Of a DNA stretch of 64,000 nucleotides, positions 33,745 through 41,599 are shown one piece after another. The DNA lies in contig PNMZ01000001.1 in assembly GCA_013823945.1 (NCBI GenBank), positions 1 through 64,000 of the forward strand, in the 5' to 3' direction. Below the pieces are notes generated by a model. That model was not told the origin of the DNA and searched no databases. It saw nothing but the letters and a program-made list of their open reading frames with translations. Numbering within the stretch: position 1 is the stretch's first letter; the number at the start of each line of letters is the position of its first letter. A program made the position numbers and the translations under genes. Origin of the DNA: a bacterium (lineage in GTDB: Bacteria; Armatimonadota; Fimbriimonadia; Fimbriimonadales; Fimbriimonadaceae).

Positions 33745-34748
33745 AAATCCACCTAGTCGGTCGTTACGATGGTGGACTGATTCACGGAGGCGCCGAAGTT
33801 CAACTCGAAACCACTAAGCGACTCTTGAGTCACTCTGGTCACGAGGTCAAAGTCCTCTCGCCTGAAGTGAAGGATTGGCCCGATTTGTTTCACTTTTTTG
33901 GATCAAACGATTACTATTGGAGCCTCGCCCAGCTTTGTCTCGAAAAGCAAATTCCTTATGTTGTTTCTGCCATCTGGTATGTCCCCGGAAACCCTACCGA
34001 ACTCAAGATCAAACGCGCAAAAGCAACGATCGAGCAACGCTATCCTCGCAAAACACGAAAACTCCTCCAAAAAGCCAACCGAGTCTTGATCCCAAGTCAA
34101 GACATCGCCCAGCGGCTCAAAACATACTTCGACGTTGACCCCGAAAATTGTAGGGTCGTCCCCAGCGGAACATGCACATCCGACTTTGGCTTCAATCAAG
34201 AAGAGGCAATGCGAAGCAAATATAACATCAAAGGTGAGTACATTCTAGCCGTTGGCAACTTTCTTGATCGAAAAAATCAACTTAACTTAATCAGATCGGT
34301 ACAGAACACACAACATCAGATCGTTTTCGCTGGCGGCCCCAGCGATCAACCCTACTATAACATGTGCCGTGAACTCGCCCAAGAAGTCGATCCCAATTCT
34401 GAAAGATTCAAATTCCTTGGCGAAGTCCCCAATCAAGACCTCGGCGGACTCCTCCGCGCGGCAAAAATCTTCGCCCTGCCAAGTCTTCTCGAAGATTTCC
34501 TCATCGCCGGGATCGAAGCTGGTGCCCTTGGCAAACCACTCGTGCTCAGCAATTCTTGGAATGCCCATGAAATTTATGGCGACTATGCCGAACTCCCCGA
34601 CCCAAACCTCCCCAAACAAATCCTAAAATCAATTGAAACTGCGTGGCAGAAATCAGACAACCCTACCCAAGCCGCTTGGTTCCTGGAGCGGTATTCCGAG
34701 AGAGCGCTTTTGACTCGATACCAAGAAATTTACTTGTCAATTCTTTAA
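33741..34748 (+). CDS. Family 4 glycosyltransferase
   Basis: 335 residues from a TTG at 33741. That start is chosen because the TTG overlaps the previous stop (TTGA), GGAG lies eight bases upstream, and the conserved N-terminus (KIHLVGRYDGGLIHGGAEVQ) begins right there. The donor-binding half has YILAVGNFLDRKNQLNLIRSV and FALPSLLEDFLIAGIEAGALGKPLVLSN. It probably extends LPS or surface glycan together with the GT9 enzyme. Its 3' end overlaps the convergent GT2 gene by 12 bases. Confidence 0.85.
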   Translation: MKIHLVGRYDGGLIHGGAEVQLETTKRLLSHSGHEVKVLSPEVKDWPDLFHFFGSNDYYWSLAQLCLEKQIPYVVSAIWYVPGNPTELKIKRAKATIEQRYPRKTRKLLQKANRVLIPSQDIAQRLKTYFDVDPENCRVVPSGTCTSDFGFNQEEAMRSKYNIKGEYILAVGNFLDRKNQLNLIRSVQNTQHQIVFAGGPSDQPYYNMCRELAQEVDPNSERFKFLGEVPNQDLGGLLRAAKIFALPSLLEDFLIAGIEAGALGKPLVLSNSWNAHEIYGDYAELPDPNLPKQILKSIETAWQKSDNPTQAAWFLERYSERALLTRYQEIYLSIL

Positions 34749-35567
34749 TTTTTCTTCCGCGATCTTGCGGTGTGCTGCCAATACAGATTCACCGCTAGCT
34801 CCATTCTGAAGTTCTAAAATTTTTGCAAATTTCATCGCATCATTCGCCAGCATCAACAGAGAAACCGAGAGACCCTGCCATCCAATCTTGTTCCCACCTT
34901 TTACAACCATTCTCTTCCAAAAATCTCGTCCAAGTTTTCGAAACACGCGACCAAAGTTGACCTTTTCAGACTCAAAGACCTGGCCCGCTTCCACCGATGT
35001 GTACTTGTTAACTCGCCCAATAAAATCCTCCGCCGACAGATATGTAAAGTGGTGAACACAAAGCTCATCGCTAAAAGGTATTCGCGTAACTCGCATACCA
35101 TCCACTGGCCGAAGTCCTTGATGAACTTCACTGTGAAGAGTGACTGCTTCCCTTAGGAATAACCTGCCATGAACGTCCCGATCCGGCTCGAATCCAGCCC
35201 CGAACATTGGAGCACCAAACATATAGTTCAACCAGTGAAACTCAATGATATCAGCGCATTTACCGTCAAGAAGCTTTGCAAACTCATCCCACAAACGAGG
35301 CGATAAAACCTCATCCGCATCCAAGATTAAAACCCATGGCTGATTTGACTGATCAACCGCAAACTTCCTCGCTGGCTCCACATAGCCAACCCGATCATGA
35401 AAAACTACCTTAGCCCCAAACTTCTCCGCAATCTCCACCGTCCGATCATCCGAATACATATCACAAACCACAATCTCCTCAACATGATCAACCACCGATC
35501 GCAAAACCAAATCAAGGTACCGCTCCGCCTGAAAAGTATTGATCACAACCGAAATCGGTAACTTCAC
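34737..35567 (-). CDS. Family 2 glycosyltransferase, LPS-core type
   Basis: 276 residues similar to WaaE/KdtX-type enzymes. Visible are the N-terminal ISVVINTFQAERYLDLVL, the metal-binding LILDADEV, and the EVHQGLRPV region after an insert. It would add a sugar to lipopolysaccharide core. It is coupled to the DusB gene by a four-base overlap. Confidence 0.85.
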   Translation of the reverse strand: MKLPISVVINTFQAERYLDLVLRSVVDHVEEIVVCDMYSDDRTVEIAEKFGAKVVFHDRVGYVEPARKFAVDQSNQPWVLILDADEVLSPRLWDEFAKLLDGKCADIIEFHWLNYMFGAPMFGAGFEPDRDVHGRLFLREAVTLHSEVHQGLRPVDGMRVTRIPFSDELCVHHFTYLSAEDFIGRVNKYTSVEAGQVFESEKVNFGRVFRKLGRDFWKRMVVKGGNKIGWQGLSVSLLMLANDAMKFAKILELQNGASGESVLAAHRKIAEEKLKN

Positions 35568-36628
35568 TTTTCAAACCTCGCCAGAAAACCCAAGAGCAAC
35601 TCCTCAAGTTCTTCATAACTCGAAACACGACTCAACCGCCCACGAATCTCACTCGCCCCTTCCGCACCCTTGATGTAGAGTGGCAGCTGCCCTCGCAAAG
35701 CCCGCAACCCCCGAAGCTCAAAGTCGGCAAAGTCCGGCCGAGCGCGAACCTCTTCCCAACTCTCACACTCTGCCTCAAAGGCAACCATCATCCTCGCATG
35801 ATCCAGCGCCGTCTCCACGCGCTCCCGCAAACTCGGCTCGCCCGGGTCATCCCGTCCCGTCAATCCTGCCTGAATCCGCGCCAACGCCCAAGGATTTGAA
35901 ATCGCTGCCCGGCCTACCATCACCCCATCACAACCCGTTTCGCGCATCATCCGCTTTGCATCTTCCGCCGTCTTCACATCACCATTCCCAATCAGTGGTA
36001 TCGTCAAGACATCCCGCAAAGACTTAATCAAATCCCAATTCGCTTCACCTTCAAATCCCTGTTTCGCAAACCGCGCATGTAGCGTCAACATCTGCGCCCC
36101 CGCATCCTGGAATCGCCGCGCTAAGTCAGGCGCCGCAAACATCGAATAATCCCAGCCCGCCCGCACTTTCACCGTCACCGGCACATCAACAGCGTTCACG
36201 ACCGCCCGGACAATCGCCTCCGCCAAATCAGGATCTTTCAAGAGCGCCGCTCCTGATCCTGTCTTGCAAACCTTCGGCACCCAGCAACCCATGTTGATGT
36301 CAACAATGTCACATCCAAACCCAACCGCAACCTTCGCCGTTTCCGCCATGATCGCCGGATCACCCCCAAAAATCTGAATCCCCAGGGGCTTTTCCCCCGC
36401 ATGAACCTTCATTTTCCGGTACGTCTTCACCGCATTGTGGTGGATCGCCATCGCACTCACAAATTCCGTGAACATCAACCCCGGATCAGCAATCCGCTTA
36501 CAAATCAATCGAAACGCAAGATTAGAAACATCCTCCATCGGTGCCAAAACCAAAGGATTCGCCACCTCGACTGGCCCTACTCGGAAAGCAGGAGCTTGAC
36601 TCGTCTCAACTTGCACAGAACTCACCAA
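35564..36628 (-). CDS. dusB: tRNA-dihydrouridine synthase
   Basis: 354 residues, FMN-dependent TIM barrel. Motifs: VLAPMEDVSNLAFRLICK at the N-terminus, QIFGGDP, IVDINMGCWVPKVCKTGSG (with the proton-donor Cys), VTVKVRAGWD, LTLHARF, PLIGNGDVKTAEDA and GVMVGRAAISNPW. It reduces uridines in the tRNA D-loop. The GCP of many family members is GCW here, but the later Cys is kept. It is a housekeeping gene embedded between phage-derived modules. Confidence 0.9.
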   Translation of the reverse strand: MVSSVQVETSQAPAFRVGPVEVANPLVLAPMEDVSNLAFRLICKRIADPGLMFTEFVSAMAIHHNAVKTYRKMKVHAGEKPLGIQIFGGDPAIMAETAKVAVGFGCDIVDINMGCWVPKVCKTGSGAALLKDPDLAEAIVRAVVNAVDVPVTVKVRAGWDYSMFAAPDLARRFQDAGAQMLTLHARFAKQGFEGEANWDLIKSLRDVLTIPLIGNGDVKTAEDAKRMMRETGCDGVMVGRAAISNPWALARIQAGLTGRDDPGEPSLRERVETALDHARMMVAFEAECESWEEVRARPDFADFELRGLRALRGQLPLYIKGAEGASEIRGRLSRVSSYEELEELLLGFLARFEK

Positions 36629-36631
36629 TCG

Positions 36632-37255
36632 CTAGGGAACAATTCCCGACGAATCATAGATCGTAATCCGCTGGGTTCCCCGCTCCCTCACAATCCCAAC
36701 AAGGTACCCCAGCATCGCCCCTTCCGCTGGGAAAGCATCATAGCGAGTATTCAACGGCAACAAAACATACTGCTCGCCATCATGCTTCAACTGCTTCACG
36801 GTAACCAGTCCCTCGTCAGAACGAAACAGAATCACCTGCCCAATCCTCGGCACGTCCGTTCGCTGAAAGACACAAACATCCTGCGGCTCCAAAAGCGGAT
36901 ACATCGAATCCGAACTAATCCGACAAGCGAACCGCCCCCGCGGATCGCCCATCTCTGGCGGCACAAATTCAAACGTCTCGCTCTCAAAAGGGTCAGTCCA
37001 ATTCACCGGATCACTAGCCGCAATATATCCAATGTAAGTCACCGGAACCAACAGCTGACTTGCTGGGATCAAAGGATCACCCACCTCCCCGCCATCAAAC
37101 CCCAACCCCCGAAGTCGCACCATCACCTTCGGGGCAATCTCTGCCCCACCAGATTCCATCATCGCCACCAAACTCCGAGAAACGCCCAATTCCTCCGCCA
37201 ACTCTTGCTGCGTCCACCCCTTCACACGCCGAAATTCTTTCAACTTGTCAACCAT
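36632..37255 (-). CDS. LexA/CI-like repressor (HTH-XRE plus S24 peptidase)
   Basis: 207 residues. Residues 5-50 form an XRE-type helix-turn-helix (WTQQELAEELGVSRSLVAMM). Residues 68-200 form a LexA/S24 self-cleaving domain with nucleophile Ser117 (SSDSMYP) and general base Lys154 (LVTVKQL). The cleavage-site loop reads YIAASDP, so the scissile bond would be Ala80-Ser81 instead of the usual Ala-Gly. It is divergent from the sigma factor gene across 68 bases rich in TTGACAA repeats. It is the likely switch protein of the phage-derived cluster, released on DNA damage if cleavage works. Confidence 0.85.
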   Translation of the reverse strand: MVDKLKEFRRVKGWTQQELAEELGVSRSLVAMMESGGAEIAPKVMVRLRGLGFDGGEVGDPLIPASQLLVPVTYIGYIAASDPVNWTDPFESETFEFVPPEMGDPRGRFACRISSDSMYPLLEPQDVCVFQRTDVPRIGQVILFRSDEGLVTVKQLKHDGEQYVLLPLNTRYDAFPAEGAMLGYLVGIVRERGTQRITIYDSSGIVP

Positions 37256-37323
37256 GTCAATATTTTACCATAATTTTGACAATCCACTTGACAAAATAGT
37301 AGACATATAGATACTATAATAGC
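37245..37323. promoter_or_regulatory. Divergent promoter/operator of repressor and sigma factor
   Basis: The region holds TTGTCAA at 37245-37251, ATGTCAA at 37254-37260, and TTGACAA at 37276-37282 and 37288-37294. A TATAAT at 37315-37320 lies three bases before the sigma ATG, and on the other strand TAAAAT lies six bases before the repressor ATG. The inverted and direct repeats suggest cooperative repressor binding over both promoters. Exact -35 elements cannot be assigned. Confidence 0.5.
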
Positions 37324-37806
37324 ATGGGCTATTCACATGATAACTCTGAAATTCGTTGGAATCAAGACACCGAGCAGTACGTCCGCCGCGCAACCCGCAC
37401 ATGGTGTTCACGCCTCGGAATCAAAGGCGAAGATGTCAAAGACCTCGAGCAAGATGCCGTAATGACCGCATGGAATAAAGTCGAAAATGGCAAAATCCAC
37501 TACAAAGAGGGACTCTGGTTCATCGCCCGCAACACCGTGCTTGACTTCCGAGCGAAAGCTAGTCGAATCGATACCACCGAACTCGACGAACAACTCGCTC
37601 GAGAACCGTCAAATCCACTTGACAAAATTCTCATCGAAGAAGTCCAACGGGAGTTCCCCGAGCTTGTCCTCCTCGCCGCCGCAAGGGCCGACGGTTTCGA
37701 GTGGGATCTCATCGCCCAATCCTTGGGCATCAGTTCCGGCACTCTCCGTGTGCGCTACAGCCGATTAGTTAAGAAGGCCAACGAACACTTTAACAAATCT
37801 AGATAA
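37324..37806 (+). CDS. Small RNA polymerase sigma factor (ECF-like)
   Basis: 160 residues. Region 2 includes DVKDLEQDAVMTAWNKV and FIARNTVLDFRAKASR. Region 4 is a helix-turn-helix (GFEWDLIAQSLGISSGTLRVRYSRL). It is divergent from the LexA-like repressor and next to the isolated portal gene. It is therefore well placed to activate late phage-type genes once the repressor is removed; that link is inference. It ends at a strong terminator. Confidence 0.85.
   Translation: MGYSHDNSEIRWNQDTEQYVRRATRTWCSRLGIKGEDVKDLEQDAVMTAWNKVENGKIHYKEGLWFIARNTVLDFRAKASRIDTTELDEQLAREPSNPLDKILIEEVQREFPELVLLAAARADGFEWDLIAQSLGISSGTLRVRYSRLVKKANEHFNKSR
37612..37628 (+). repeat. 17-base exact repeat of the operator region
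   Basis: AATCCACTTGACAAAAT is identical to 37281-37297 in the promoter region and lies here inside the sigma factor gene (encoding NPLDKI). It could be a secondary operator, or a trace of local copying. Confidence 0.45.
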
Positions 37807-37813
37807 GTCAAAA

Positions 37814-37836
37814 GCCGCCCCCGCCAAGGGGGCAGC
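37814..37836. terminator. Hairpin terminator between sigma and portal genes
   Basis: GCCGCCCCC pairs with GGGGGCAGC (one mismatch) around a five-base loop, between the convergent stops at 37806 and 37839, followed by a moderately T-rich stretch. Confidence 0.7.
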
Positions 37837-37838
37837 TC

Positions 37839-38888
37839 TTATTCTTCAAACCAAACCCGCAGATCATCCCCGCTTCCAAATTCGTGCAGCAACTGATCTG
37901 TAAAAGTATTGGACAAATCTTGCCACAAAGGAACCAAGAATTCCTCTGTCGCCGCTGCTCGCGCTTCCCCCATATTCGAGTAAGTCGCCCGGTCAAGCCC
38001 CGCCCCGAGCCCAACTACAACCGCCGGAATCCCAAGCACTGCCGTGATCCGCTCTTCTGGCAGCCGGTTGAGCTGGCCAATCGCCAAATCATCCGGCTTG
38101 AACCCAATCGGCGTAACTTCTGCCGGAAAAGTCGGCACAATTACTCCGCCCGCATTCTCCCGACTTGTTGCCTGACGCATCCGCTCCGCCACAAAATCTG
38201 CATCCGCCTGAGTCAACCGAATCCCCTCCCCCTTTGCCGAAACAATCAGGCTTGGTACAGGATTGCCCAACAAACTCTGGCTATAAGCCGCAATCTGATT
38301 GTCAGTGGCAATCTGCCGTACGACTGATTTTATTCGGGAAATTCCCATGCATGGTCTTTCCGGATCAAGCCCATCCCGATCATGCAAAATGTCTTCTCGC
38401 CCAACTCGAATCACACCGTTCGATCCCAAAATCTCATAGTAATCCACAAAATTCGGACGATCACGCACCTCCACGATCCGGACACAAGAATGCGGGAGCC
38501 ACTCCAATCCAATCATCCGCCCTTCCGCATTCCGAATCTTCAATGCAAAAGCATTTCCATCCAGAATGCGCGAATATACTAGGGCCGAAATCAATTCACG
38601 ACCCGACAAATTCGCCCGGTCACGAACATCAATCATTCCCTGGGGCCGCCGCAAAATCTCCCCCAACGAGTGGTCAACCCGGACCCACTCCGCACCGTCA
38701 AACCCCTGAATCAAAAAACTTGCCCGCCCCGCATTGCGCATCGCCCAAAATACGCAAGCCATCACTGCGCTATTCTGAGTCGCATCGGCTTCCCGCGCTG
38801 GCACCGCCCCTGGTGACCACAAAAAGCTCGCCGCACTTCCCCGATTCCAATTCAACCCCTTCGTAAAAATTCGCTCAAACAGTCTCAT
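37839..38888 (-). CDS. HK97-type phage portal protein
   Basis: 349 residues, slightly short for the family. Typical segments are NSAVMACVFWAMRNAGRASF (N-terminal helix), LISALVYSRILDGNAFALKIRN, DILHDRDGLDPERPCMGISR, LPEERITAVLGIPAVVVGLG, and the C-terminal NMGEARAAATEEFLVPLW. The portal forms the twelve-fold ring through which DNA is packaged. In phages and GTAs it lies between terminase and prohead protease. Here it is 6 kb from the terminase and 8.6 kb from the protease, with cellular genes in between. Confidence 0.9.
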   Translation of the reverse strand: MRLFERIFTKGLNWNRGSAASFLWSPGAVPAREADATQNSAVMACVFWAMRNAGRASFLIQGFDGAEWVRVDHSLGEILRRPQGMIDVRDRANLSGRELISALVYSRILDGNAFALKIRNAEGRMIGLEWLPHSCVRIVEVRDRPNFVDYYEILGSNGVIRVGREDILHDRDGLDPERPCMGISRIKSVVRQIATDNQIAAYSQSLLGNPVPSLIVSAKGEGIRLTQADADFVAERMRQATSRENAGGVIVPTFPAEVTPIGFKPDDLAIGQLNRLPEERITAVLGIPAVVVGLGAGLDRATYSNMGEARAAATEEFLVPLWQDLSNTFTDQLLHEFGSGDDLRVWFEE

Positions 38889-38941
38889 CCCTATCCAAAC
38901 AAATCACCTACTCTTCACCAACAAGTTACAAAACAATCAAT

Positions 38942-39295
38942 TTAGTGAACGTGACCAGCTTGAGTGTTCAAAAATCCTACTAGGGTAATCCCTACCACAA
39001 CACACGTCACAAACCACATCGAACCAATCTTGACCCGCCGCTTTGCATGTAGATCAGAATCGCAACTCCCACAATCATGGCAAGCATGAGGTTTCTTGTA
39101 AGCCCCCCAAAAGCCAAATCCCAAACTGAGCAAGCTAAACGCCACCATCCACCACCGGTAAGGCTCCAAAGCATGTAGCCACCCCGCCGTGACACTCATC
39201 CCGCCAAATGCAAACAAAACCGTCGATCCACAACACGGAACGTGCGCCAACAAAGCCAGCCCAGCCGAGCTCACCGAAGCGATTACCGATTTCAT
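38942..39295 (-). CDS. MerT-like small membrane transport protein
   Basis: 117 residues from the ATG at 39295. The first membrane segment carries a vicinal Cys pair (LALLAHVPCCGSTVLFAFGG), as in MerT-type mercuric transporters, followed by LEPYRWWM and a second segment. A cytoplasmic loop with CHDCGSC comes next, then a third segment. It would move a soft metal ion (mercury or another thiophilic metal) across the inner membrane. No merA or merR is nearby. It has its own promoter with an embedded palindrome. Confidence 0.7.
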   Translation of the reverse strand: MKSVIASVSSAGLALLAHVPCCGSTVLFAFGGMSVTAGWLHALEPYRWWMVAFSLLSLGFGFWGAYKKPHACHDCGSCDSDLHAKRRVKIGSMWFVTCVVVGITLVGFLNTQAGHVH

Positions 39296-39297
39296 AA

Positions 39298-39330
39298 TGC
39301 AATTATATTGCAATAAGTCAAATTTCTCAA
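39298..39330 (-). promoter_or_regulatory. Promoter with TTGCAA-N5-TTGCAT box, copy 2; leaderless start
   Basis: On the minus strand TTGAGA, a 17-base spacer, and TATAAT form a near-consensus promoter. The -10 lies inside TTGCAATATAATTGCAT. The ATG at 39295 follows six bases after the -10, so transcription would start at or within the start codon, giving a leaderless message. The palindrome over the -10 suggests direct repression. It has the same arms as the box at 14736-14752. Confidence 0.55.
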
Positions 39331-39334
39331 GGAC

Positions 39335-41599
39335 CTACCCACCAAATCCTCCAACCCCGCCAATCTGTTGACCCCGCCGTCCCAGACCAAAATCACTTCC
39401 AAATGGCAACGACTTGATCCGAATATAGAACGCAATTTGCCGACCGCTCCTAAAGCCACTGCGGAAATCCGTGATCTCCAAAACCGCTTCCGTACAGTGC
39501 AAATCGTACTTTATCGAATACTGTTGCGCTTCCAACTGCTTTGTATAGCCATTGTAAAATAGCACCGCATCCGTACTCACCTGTCCCCATTTGAACCCAT
39601 CAATCTGCAAACTCGCCGCCCCCCAAACCGCCCGACTCCCATCGTATCGAACACTCGCCGCCATCCCCGTCTCCCCAATCCGGAACCGAGAGTCGGCCCG
39701 AAACACTCCCCAGTTCCGATTGAATGTATCGTAATTTCCCGAAAACTGGAAGAACCGATCTCCGTTCCGATAAGTCGTCCCCAGCGTCACAATCTGCCAT
39801 GGCGTCTGCTGACGCTCAATCGCCAAAACGTCATAGCCCGTTGAAGCCGTACTCCGCCACCCTCTCCCATGATCAACATCAAGCCCAAACTGAAAAGCAT
39901 CATTCTGACCCGCCAAGTCAATCGCTAGCGGCGTAAACCCAAGTTGTTTTTGGTTCCGATAACTTAGCCGTAAAGTCGAATTTCCCCGATACGCATAACG
40001 CAAATTCCCCCCATAACCCAGCAAATACTGAGCCGTATCATCGCTATAAAGCCCTTGTCGGTACTGCCCGTTGTAATCCAGCCCAAACCCTCTCCCCAAA
40101 TCAATATTCTTATTCAAAACCGAATCAAACGTAATTCTCGTGATCGGATCCCCACCTGGATCGCGTAACTCCCCAACACTCCCCTCAAACTGAAATGGCC
40201 ATGCTCCTCCAAACCCCTCGCCAAACAACCGACGCGTATCCGAGCGCAAAGTCAGGAGCGGAGTCCGGTCACTCGCTGCCGAAAAACTCTGGGTCTCACC
40301 CACTGGAATAGATCGCTGATAAAGTAAGTCCGCGCTAAACGACCGCAACTCCTGATTACCCAAAAACCGCACATCCCAACGCTTACTCTGGCTCAACACC
40401 AAACCCTGATTCTCACTCCGCGAGTCGGAGTAAGTCGCGCTCAAACTCGTCCTCGTGGTTGGCCCAAATCGCCGCGTATCCGAAAAACTCAAGTTCTGGG
40501 AAACACTCCCAAAATTCGCCGTATCCGAGCTGTTCCGGCTGTATCCAATCGCCGAACTCCCCGTCGCACTTGGCACCGTCAACTGCAAACGCGAATTCAA
40601 AATCGAACTATCCGGTGCCGTCAAATAGTTGTTCTTCTGCCATCGCGTATCAAGGTCAAGTCGAGAAGCCCCGATGCGCTGTTGATGCTTCCAGTTAGCA
40701 ACCAACGTATCATCTCGTCCTGTGAGGCCATATGCACCCACTGAACCTAAAACTGTCTCCGTGTCATAACCCAACTCCCCTCCTATCCCAAATCCCAGCT
40801 TGGACATGTAGTCCAACCGCGTTTCCCAGATATCAGCCCCACGAAGCGGAGTGATAAACCGCGACTTCACATAGTAACCCTCGTCAACACTCTGACCAAA
40901 CTCTGGCAGATACCGAGGGCGATCATCCACCAAAGGAATATAAAGATAAGGCAATCCCAAAACCCGCTTCCCCAATATCTCCAACCCAAAATCTCGAAAA
41001 ACAATCTTCTTCCCCGGCTCAAAATCAACCCTGCCCGCATCAAATTCAAAGTGCGGATGATCCAAATCACACGGAGTCATTTTTCCATCAATCAAATGGA
41101 AGTGCGGCTCCCTGAACTTCGACTTGCCTCCCGTCGCATACCATGGCCCTGTTGTCAGACCTTGCGTCCGCGTTGGCACAATAACCGCCCGACCGCCTTC
41201 GACTTCGTATGTCCCTTCCTTGAAATCAACGCGAACCGTCTCTCCCGTGACCTCATCCCCTTCCCCTCGCAAAGATGCCCCTCCCACAAGGACAAATTTC
41301 TGAGTCTCCGTATTCCCCTCAATGCGATCCGCTTTCAAGGTGTAACCCTCGTACTCTACTTCGACATTCCCCTCCAACAAGACCTCTTTCCCTCTCCGAC
41401 TTCCTTTGTCCGCAGAAACAATCTTGAGCGGTTTACTTTTCCCCGAACCTGGAGGCGGCAACTGCTGACCTGCACCTTCTTGAGGCAAACTCGTTTGACC
41501 CAAAACCACCGCTGGCTCTGGCCCCTCTGGAGTCTCTGGCAAACCCTGACACCAGCTAAGCCCACAAACCAGAAGCCCCAGCCACCACAACCTTCTCAC
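39335..41599 (-). CDS. lptD: LPS-assembly protein LptD (OstA)
   Basis: 754 residues. A signal peptide (ending WCQG) is followed by an OstA/LptA-like N-terminal jellyroll (VLLEGNVEVEYEGYTLKADRI, SLRGEGDEVTGETVRVDF). The rest is a long C-terminal beta-barrel of alternating strands. It inserts lipopolysaccharide into the outer leaflet of the outer membrane, showing that the organism has an LPS-bearing outer membrane. It overlaps the LptF/G gene by four bases. Confidence 0.88.
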   Translation of the reverse strand: MRRLWWLGLLVCGLSWCQGLPETPEGPEPAVVLGQTSLPQEGAGQQLPPPGSGKSKPLKIVSADKGSRRGKEVLLEGNVEVEYEGYTLKADRIEGNTETQKFVLVGGASLRGEGDEVTGETVRVDFKEGTYEVEGGRAVIVPTRTQGLTTGPWYATGGKSKFREPHFHLIDGKMTPCDLDHPHFEFDAGRVDFEPGKKIVFRDFGLEILGKRVLGLPYLYIPLVDDRPRYLPEFGQSVDEGYYVKSRFITPLRGADIWETRLDYMSKLGFGIGGELGYDTETVLGSVGAYGLTGRDDTLVANWKHQQRIGASRLDLDTRWQKNNYLTAPDSSILNSRLQLTVPSATGSSAIGYSRNSSDTANFGSVSQNLSFSDTRRFGPTTRTSLSATYSDSRSENQGLVLSQSKRWDVRFLGNQELRSFSADLLYQRSIPVGETQSFSAASDRTPLLTLRSDTRRLFGEGFGGAWPFQFEGSVGELRDPGGDPITRITFDSVLNKNIDLGRGFGLDYNGQYRQGLYSDDTAQYLLGYGGNLRYAYRGNSTLRLSYRNQKQLGFTPLAIDLAGQNDAFQFGLDVDHGRGWRSTASTGYDVLAIERQQTPWQIVTLGTTYRNGDRFFQFSGNYDTFNRNWGVFRADSRFRIGETGMAASVRYDGSRAVWGAASLQIDGFKWGQVSTDAVLFYNGYTKQLEAQQYSIKYDLHCTEAVLEITDFRSGFRSGRQIAFYIRIKSLPFGSDFGLGRRGQQIGGVGGFGG

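Noticed and set aside
36401-37273. 290-residue plus-strand frame
   Set aside because: Lies antisense to DusB and the repressor and is rich in His/Arg/Pro; a shadow.
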